This document shows positions 59,792 to 64,000 of a DNA stretch of 64,000 nt, piece after piece. The DNA comes from Methylophaga thalassica (GTDB taxonomy: Bacteria; Pseudomonadota; Gammaproteobacteria; Nitrosococcales; Methylophagaceae), in NCBI RefSeq assembly GCF_030159795.1, contig NZ_BSND01000013.1, positions 124,001 to 188,000 on the forward strand, given 5' to 3'. The notes beneath the pieces were generated by a model that saw nothing but the letters and a program-made list of their open reading frames with translations, ran no database searches and was not told the DNA's origin. Made by a program: the position numbers and the translations under genes. The stretch's first letter is position 1, and every line of letters begins with the position of its first letter.

Positions 59792-61458
59792 CGGAAGATA
59801 TCTCTAGTACTGACACAACAGACGAATTAGATACTGCGCGTGCCAGCAAAGCATCAAGCTGGTCACCGATTTGGATTCTTCCTATTGTCGCGGTATTAAT
59901 CGGTGCCTGGTTGGTTGTGGATGATTATCTCAGCACCGGGCCACTGATTAATCTGACGATGAGTGATGCTGAGGGCATTGCTGCTGGCAAAACGCTGATT
60001 AAAACACGTAATGTGGAAATTGGGCATGTTGAATCAGTGAAGCTTTCGGATGATTTGCAATACGCTGTGGTCAAAGCCCGGATTGACCCCGATGCAGCAT
60101 CAACCCTGGTTGAGGACACACGTTTCTGGGTTGTAAAACCGCGTATTGGACGTGAAGGCATCAGTGGTTTAAATACCGTGCTGTCCGGCGCGTATATTCA
60201 ACTTGAACCTGGTAAGTCAAAGCAGGAAAAGCGTGACTTTGAGGTATTGGATCAACCACCGGTGTCACTGAGCGGCGATGGAATTCGTATCAGTCTCGAC
60301 AGCCCTCTGGGAATTTCGTTGAATCCCGGTGACCCGGTCAGTTATCAGGGCCAGATTGTTGGTCGGGTGGAGAAAGCTGAGTTCTCGGCCAGTGATCAAC
60401 ATATGCACCATGAGTTATTTATCGAAGCACCCTATGATGTGTTGGTCACCAAAAGCACCCGCTTCTGGTCTTCTTCTGGTGTCAATATCAGCCTTGATTC
60501 GAAAGGCTTTAATATCAACCTGGCCTCACTTGAAACCTTATTAAGCAGTGGTGTCAGCTTTGGTGTTTTACAGGAAATGGAAAATGACAAAGCGGCGGAG
60601 TCAGGTGATGAGTTCACTCTATACCCGAATCAGACCGCAGCCCAACAAGCGAGCTATGATCACTACATCGAATATGTGTTGATGGTGAAGGATACTGTGC
60701 GTGGTTTGGCAGAAGGTGCGCCTGTAGAGTTCAGGGGGCTGCGCATTGGTACAGTACAAAGTGTGCCCTGGGAATATAACTCGAGAATGCGAAATGGTAA
60801 GGATGGTTTTGCTATTCCGGTGCTTATCAGACTCGAGCCTCAGCGGCTGGGTGATTTCCATGATGGTCTGCTTGAAGAGTGGAAAGAGCGTATTGATCGA
60901 CTGATTAAACGTGGTCTGGTCGCTACTTTAAAACCGGGTAATTTACTTACCGGTTCGATGTTTGTGGATATCAATATCGACAAAACACCCGGCATGCCTG
61001 AGATTAAAACCGCCATGTTCAGAGAGCGACAGGTGATTCCGACCAAGTCATCACAGCTCGCGCAGATGGAAATGAAAGTCTCTAATTTACTCGATAAGTT
61101 AAATGGTATCGATGTACAGCCTGTTTTAGATGGAGTGAATGCTAACTTGAAAACTTCTCAGGCGTTGCTGCAAGAAGTGCAAAAACTGGCAGTCAGTATC
61201 GATAACTTTGTGAATAATCCTCAGACACAAACCATACCGGATAATGTCAATCAGACGCTGACCGAATTAAGAGAAACGCTGAAAGGATTGTCACCCGATG
61301 CACCGGCGTATCAGAACTTATCGCAAAGTATTAAGAGTCTGGAAGGTTTGATTAATGACATACAGCCCTTGGTGCGGACTTTGAATGAACAACCCAACGC
61401 ACTTATTTTTAATCGCACCGAGCAGATGGACCCACAACCACCTGCTGCTCAGCCATAA
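59788..61458 (+). CDS. pqiB: PqiB-type MCE-domain lipid-transport protein
   Basis: The 556-residue product has a cytoplasmic N-terminus and one transmembrane helix (WIPIWILPIVAVLIGAWLVV-like, near residues 28-48). Three MCE domains follow, seen as repeated GKTLIKTRNVEIGHVESVKL, then GDPVSYQGQIVGRVEKAEFS and GAPVEFRGLRIGTVQSVPWE. A long coiled coil comes after them (LLDKLNGIDVQPVLDGVNAN onward). The number of MCE domains is that of PqiB (three), not of YebT/LetB (seven). Such proteins form a hexameric tunnel across the periplasm. It starts 4 bases before the pqiA stop, and pqiC follows 15 bases later. Confidence 0.95.
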   Translation: MTEDISSTDTTDELDTARASKASSWSPIWILPIVAVLIGAWLVVDDYLSTGPLINLTMSDAEGIAAGKTLIKTRNVEIGHVESVKLSDDLQYAVVKARIDPDAASTLVEDTRFWVVKPRIGREGISGLNTVLSGAYIQLEPGKSKQEKRDFEVLDQPPVSLSGDGIRISLDSPLGISLNPGDPVSYQGQIVGRVEKAEFSASDQHMHHELFIEAPYDVLVTKSTRFWSSSGVNISLDSKGFNINLASLETLLSSGVSFGVLQEMENDKAAESGDEFTLYPNQTAAQQASYDHYIEYVLMVKDTVRGLAEGAPVEFRGLRIGTVQSVPWEYNSRMRNGKDGFAIPVLIRLEPQRLGDFHDGLLEEWKERIDRLIKRGLVATLKPGNLLTGSMFVDINIDKTPGMPEIKTAMFRERQVIPTKSSQLAQMEMKVSNLLDKLNGIDVQPVLDGVNANLKTSQALLQEVQKLAVSIDNFVNNPQTQTIPDNVNQTLTELRETLKGLSPDAPAYQNLSQSIKSLEGLINDIQPLVRTLNEQPNALIFNRTEQMDPQPPAAQP

Positions 61459-61473
61459 ATTCAGGAGTCTGTT

Positions 61474-62052
61474 GTGAAACGATTTTTTATTGGGATGTTA
61501 TTCATATTGCTGACCGCATGTGCCAGCCAGCCTGTGACCCAGACAAATTTCTATACTCTGCCTGTGACTCAGGCGTCAGAGCAGGTGGTGTCTGATAAAA
61601 CGGTTTTTATTAAACCGGTTATTCTGGCTGACTTTCTCAGCAACAATGGAGTCGTTTTACAACTCGATGACATCACCATTCATTCTGCTCAGTATCATCA
61701 ATGGGCTGAGCCGTTAACAGACCAGTTGAGCCGCGCTTTACGGGACAGACTCCAGGCGGCACAGTCAAATTATCGGATTGTGAACCTGCCGTCATTTGCC
61801 AAGCAAAGCACCTATCAGTTGCAGCTGGAATTTGACCAATTTCAGGGACGCTTCGATGGCAAAGCGGTGACCAGTGGTCAGTGGCAATTGATGAATACCG
61901 CTGGAGAAACACTCAAAACACAGCGATTCAGCCTGACTCAAGACCTGCCAGCAGAAGGTTATCCGGTGCTGATCCGAGCCTTAGCGACGAACCTGGACAA
62001 ATTAGCGGCTGAGATAGCGAAACAATTACCATCTGAAGATAAGCAGCAATAA
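61474..62052 (+). CDS. pqiC: PqiC-type outer-membrane lipoprotein
   Basis: The 192-residue precursor has a signal peptide with lipobox LLTAC near residue 15, then the ABC-type transport auxiliary (DUF330) domain starting TNFYTLPVTQASEQV and continuing RYSIQYHQWAEPLTDQLSRA-like HQWAEPLTDQLSRALRDRLQ. PqiC sits in the outer membrane and contacts the PqiB tunnel. The start is GTG with CAGGAGTCTGTT just upstream. It is the last gene of pqiABC. Confidence 0.92.
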   Translation: MKRFFIGMLFILLTACASQPVTQTNFYTLPVTQASEQVVSDKTVFIKPVILADFLSNNGVVLQLDDITIHSAQYHQWAEPLTDQLSRALRDRLQAAQSNYRIVNLPSFAKQSTYQLQLEFDQFQGRFDGKAVTSGQWQLMNTAGETLKTQRFSLTQDLPAEGYPVLIRALATNLDKLAAEIAKQLPSEDKQQ

Positions 62053-62115
62053 TTGATGTCGGTTATCAGGCTCTGACACCAAATTTCAATTTCTTAATGT
62101 ATAGATAACGACGTT

Positions 62116-63678
62116 ATGTATAAAAAGAAAATTATTTTGTTTGCCGCATTTGCCTTTCTGATAGTGATTTTGGCTTTGTCACTCACCGTCTGGTCGACCA
62201 AGTTCACAGCATCGAATATTGCACAAGTGAATATGGCCAACAGCTTACTCACCGAGCATTTAAAGCTGTCTGATCATAGCTATCGTTTATTCAAGCAAAT
62301 CACTGATGAAATTCTGCTCGGTAAAAGTGCCAATCAGTCCATTGTCAGAAATAAACGGGCCATGATTACCGAGACGCTATCTCGTATCAGAGCATTAGAA
62401 ATTGCTCAACGAGAAGCCCTGGGCCCGGAAAAAACCAAGGGTTCTGTCGAGGATACAGATAATCTGGAAATGGCCATAAATGGCATACTCAAGTCATTCG
62501 CTGAAGTACTGGAAATGAGTGATGAACAATCACGCTCACAGAAAATTAAATTCCTGCTGGAAGAGCAAATTGATAATAATTTCCGTGATGCGATTAACCT
62601 GGCCCTGCAGCGCCAGTCTGGATTGGTGGATGCGCTGAATGCCAATATTGAAAATCGACACGCCCTGATTTATTGGTCGGCATTGGTACTGTCATTATTA
62701 GCCATTTTTCTGACGATACTGGGTAGTCTGGCATTAATTCGAAATATAACTGAACCCGTGGACCAATTAAAAAAAGGAGCGGAAGCGCTTTCAAAAGGTG
62801 ATTTGCAATACCGTGTACCACTTGGCTTTGATGCTGAGTTTGATGCCATTGCTGAATCGTTTAATGGAATGGCACACAATCTGGCTGAACAAAAACAATT
62901 ACGTGATACCCTCAATCAAAACCTTGAATATGAGGTGGCAAAACGTACAGAGGAGCTGGTTCAATTGAATCAGACCTTACAGCACAACGATGTGTCCAGA
63001 CGACACTTTCTCGCTGATATCAGCCATGAACTCAGAACACCGCTTACTATTATTCGCGGTGAAGCTCAGGTGGCATTGAGACAAAAAAAAGCTGAGGATT
63101 CTGACCCTGCTTTACGTGATGCATTAAGCCAGGTACTCGAGCAGGCTTTGTTTTTGAGTCGACTGGTGGATGACCTGCTATTTATTGCTCGAACCGATAC
63201 CAATAACCTGAGACTGGAATGTGCAAAAACCAATATCCATGATCTCATCACTGACTGTTGCCAAGATATGCGTCACCAGGCAAAAGCAAAGTCCATGGTC
63301 ATAAGTTTTCATCCTGTCGTAGAACCTGCCTATGCCATGGTGGATGCCGAACGAATAAGGCAACTGTTAATCATTGTGCTCGACAATGCGATCAAATACA
63401 GCCCTGCAGAGACACAAGTACAAATCAATACGTCGATTGATGAGCACAATATCCTGATTCATGTCGCGGACCAGGGGCATGGACTTGAGCAGTCCGAGCT
63501 CCCCTTTATTTTTGATCGTTTTTATCGCAGTCAAAAAGTACGGAGAGAATCCTTACCGGGAACAGGCTTGGGATTAGCTGTAGCCAAGGCAATAACCGAT
63601 GCGCATCAGGGAAAAATCTGGGCTCAAGTAGATGACACAGGTTTTCGTATTACTATCTCACTGCCTCGGGTGGTCTAA
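62116..63678 (+). CDS. Two-component sensor histidine kinase
   Basis: The 520-residue product has two transmembrane helices (residues about 6-28 and 190-212) flanking a helical periplasmic sensor, then a HAMP domain (NITEPVDQLKKGAEALSKGD). The dimerisation/phosphoacceptor domain carries His304 in LADISHELRTPLTII. The ATPase domain has N (LLIIVLDNAIKYSP), G1 (HVADQGHGLEQ), F (FIFDRFYRS) and G2 (LPGTGLGLAVAK) boxes. All catalytic motifs look intact. It shares a TAATG junction with the response-regulator gene, so they form one operon. The signal is unknown. Confidence 0.95.
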   Translation: MYKKKIILFAAFAFLIVILALSLTVWSTKFTASNIAQVNMANSLLTEHLKLSDHSYRLFKQITDEILLGKSANQSIVRNKRAMITETLSRIRALEIAQREALGPEKTKGSVEDTDNLEMAINGILKSFAEVLEMSDEQSRSQKIKFLLEEQIDNNFRDAINLALQRQSGLVDALNANIENRHALIYWSALVLSLLAIFLTILGSLALIRNITEPVDQLKKGAEALSKGDLQYRVPLGFDAEFDAIAESFNGMAHNLAEQKQLRDTLNQNLEYEVAKRTEELVQLNQTLQHNDVSRRHFLADISHELRTPLTIIRGEAQVALRQKKAEDSDPALRDALSQVLEQALFLSRLVDDLLFIARTDTNNLRLECAKTNIHDLITDCCQDMRHQAKAKSMVISFHPVVEPAYAMVDAERIRQLLIIVLDNAIKYSPAETQVQINTSIDEHNILIHVADQGHGLEQSELPFIFDRFYRSQKVRRESLPGTGLGLAVAKAITDAHQGKIWAQVDDTGFRITISLPRVV

Positions 63679-64000
63679 TGCAAATTCTGCTGATTGAAGA
63701 TGAAAAACGGGTGGCTGACTTTATCTGCCGTGGGCTGAAAGCGGAAGGCTTTTTTTGTGAGCAAGCGAATGATGGGGCAACAGGTCTCGCTTTTGTGAAA
63801 CAACACCAATACGACTTGCTGATTATTGATCGCATGCTGCCAGATATGGATGGTTTAACTATCTGCCAACGCGTCAGGAAGCAGAATGCAGACATTCCGA
63901 TACTTTTTTTAACCGCGGTGGATGACACACAGGAAAAAGTCGCCGGACTCAGGGCCGGCGCTGATGATTACCTGACTAAACCATTTGATTTTGAAGAGTT
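63678..64000 (+). CDS. Response regulator (OmpR-type, partial, C-terminus outside window)
   Basis: The 107 residues visible form a receiver domain: acidic pocket IEDEKR, phosphoacceptor Asp51 in LLIIDRMLPDMDGL, Thr in FLTAVDD and Lys in DYLTKPFDF. The DNA-binding part lies beyond the window, so the class (OmpR/PhoB-type is most likely after such a kinase) is inferred. The ATG shares its A with the kinase stop codon. Confidence 0.93.
   Translation, partial: MQILLIEDEKRVADFICRGLKAEGFFCEQANDGATGLAFVKQHQYDLLIIDRMLPDMDGLTICQRVRKQNADIPILFLTAVDDTQEKVAGLRAGADDYLTKPFDFEE

Noticed and set aside
1-64000. CRISPR arrays, insertion sequences, prophage or integrase genes
   Set aside because: No regularly spaced repeats, transposase or integrase motifs were found in either strand by eye.

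Overview
The window is one contiguous stretch of a gammaproteobacterial chromosome with mid-40s % GC by eye. Genes are packed closely and no interval of more than about 300 bases lacks a gene. The opening block (tsaD, rpsU, a YqeY-like gene, dnaG, rpoD, tRNA-Ile2) is the macromolecular-synthesis operon in its usual gammaproteobacterial order. A 23-codon pqqA, a PQQ-related physiology, a pyruvate carboxylase of the two-subunit PycA/PycB type with its LysR regulator, and an ETF/ETF-dehydrogenase block fit a marine methylotroph close to Methylophaga. That genus assignment is inference from gene content, not from an alignment.

Layout. 1-5150: tsaD (cut by the window edge), rpsU, yqeY-like, dnaG, rpoD, tRNA-Ile2. 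5318-8861: pdxH, then an envelope-stress island of small proteins (two entericidin-type lipoproteins, DUF1328, an acidic lipoprotein, a DUF883/ElaB-like protein and a YqjE-like protein) with a Crp/FNR-type regulator; most of these small genes are below usual ORF-calling length. 8978-13439: molybdenum hydroxylase operon (2Fe-2S subunit, Tat-exported molybdopterin subunit, XdhC-like and MocA-like maturation factors) with an operator-like repeat over its promoter. 13462-16578: a hypothetical gene, a periplasmic glutathione peroxidase, an OmpA lipoprotein and a TolC-family protein. 16685-21898: LPS core/O-antigen genes (ligase, heptosyltransferase, two GT4 enzymes, an ELM1-like protein). 22097-23845: small membrane protein, tpx and a hypothetical gene.

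23940-28084 is an ATP-grasp / alpha-E / zinc metallopeptidase operon facing an Anbu proteasome-like protease: a predicted peptide-ligation and peptide-cleavage system whose product is unknown. 28297-35755: MscS channel, WG-repeat protein, alpha/beta hydrolase, aldehyde dehydrogenase plus acetolactate-synthase-like pair, and a MotB-type stator gene broken by an in-frame stop. 36014-39955: a 1113-residue CHASE-PAS-PAS-GGDEF-EAL protein ending in a CZB-like zinc domain, and an Slp lipoprotein. 39958-44267: pycB, pycA and divergent pycR. 44264-47790: ribA-like, mgtE, orphan pqqA, MOSC protein. 47807-52972: fpr-etfA-etfB divergent from a LysR gene and ETF-ubiquinone oxidoreductase. 53015-58436: ankyrin protein, DUF748, DUF1456, HI0933-type flavoprotein. 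58481-62052: pqiABC lipid-transport operon. 62116-64000: histidine kinase and the start of its response regulator (cut by the window edge).

No insertion sequence, prophage, integrase or CRISPR array was seen. The best candidates for new biology are the Anbu/ATP-grasp/zincin island, the orphan pqqA, the terminator that doubles as signal-peptide coding sequence (about 31721-31749), the small-RNA-like promoter/terminator unit at 7421-7510, the CZB-tailed c-di-GMP enzyme and the nonsense-interrupted stator gene.
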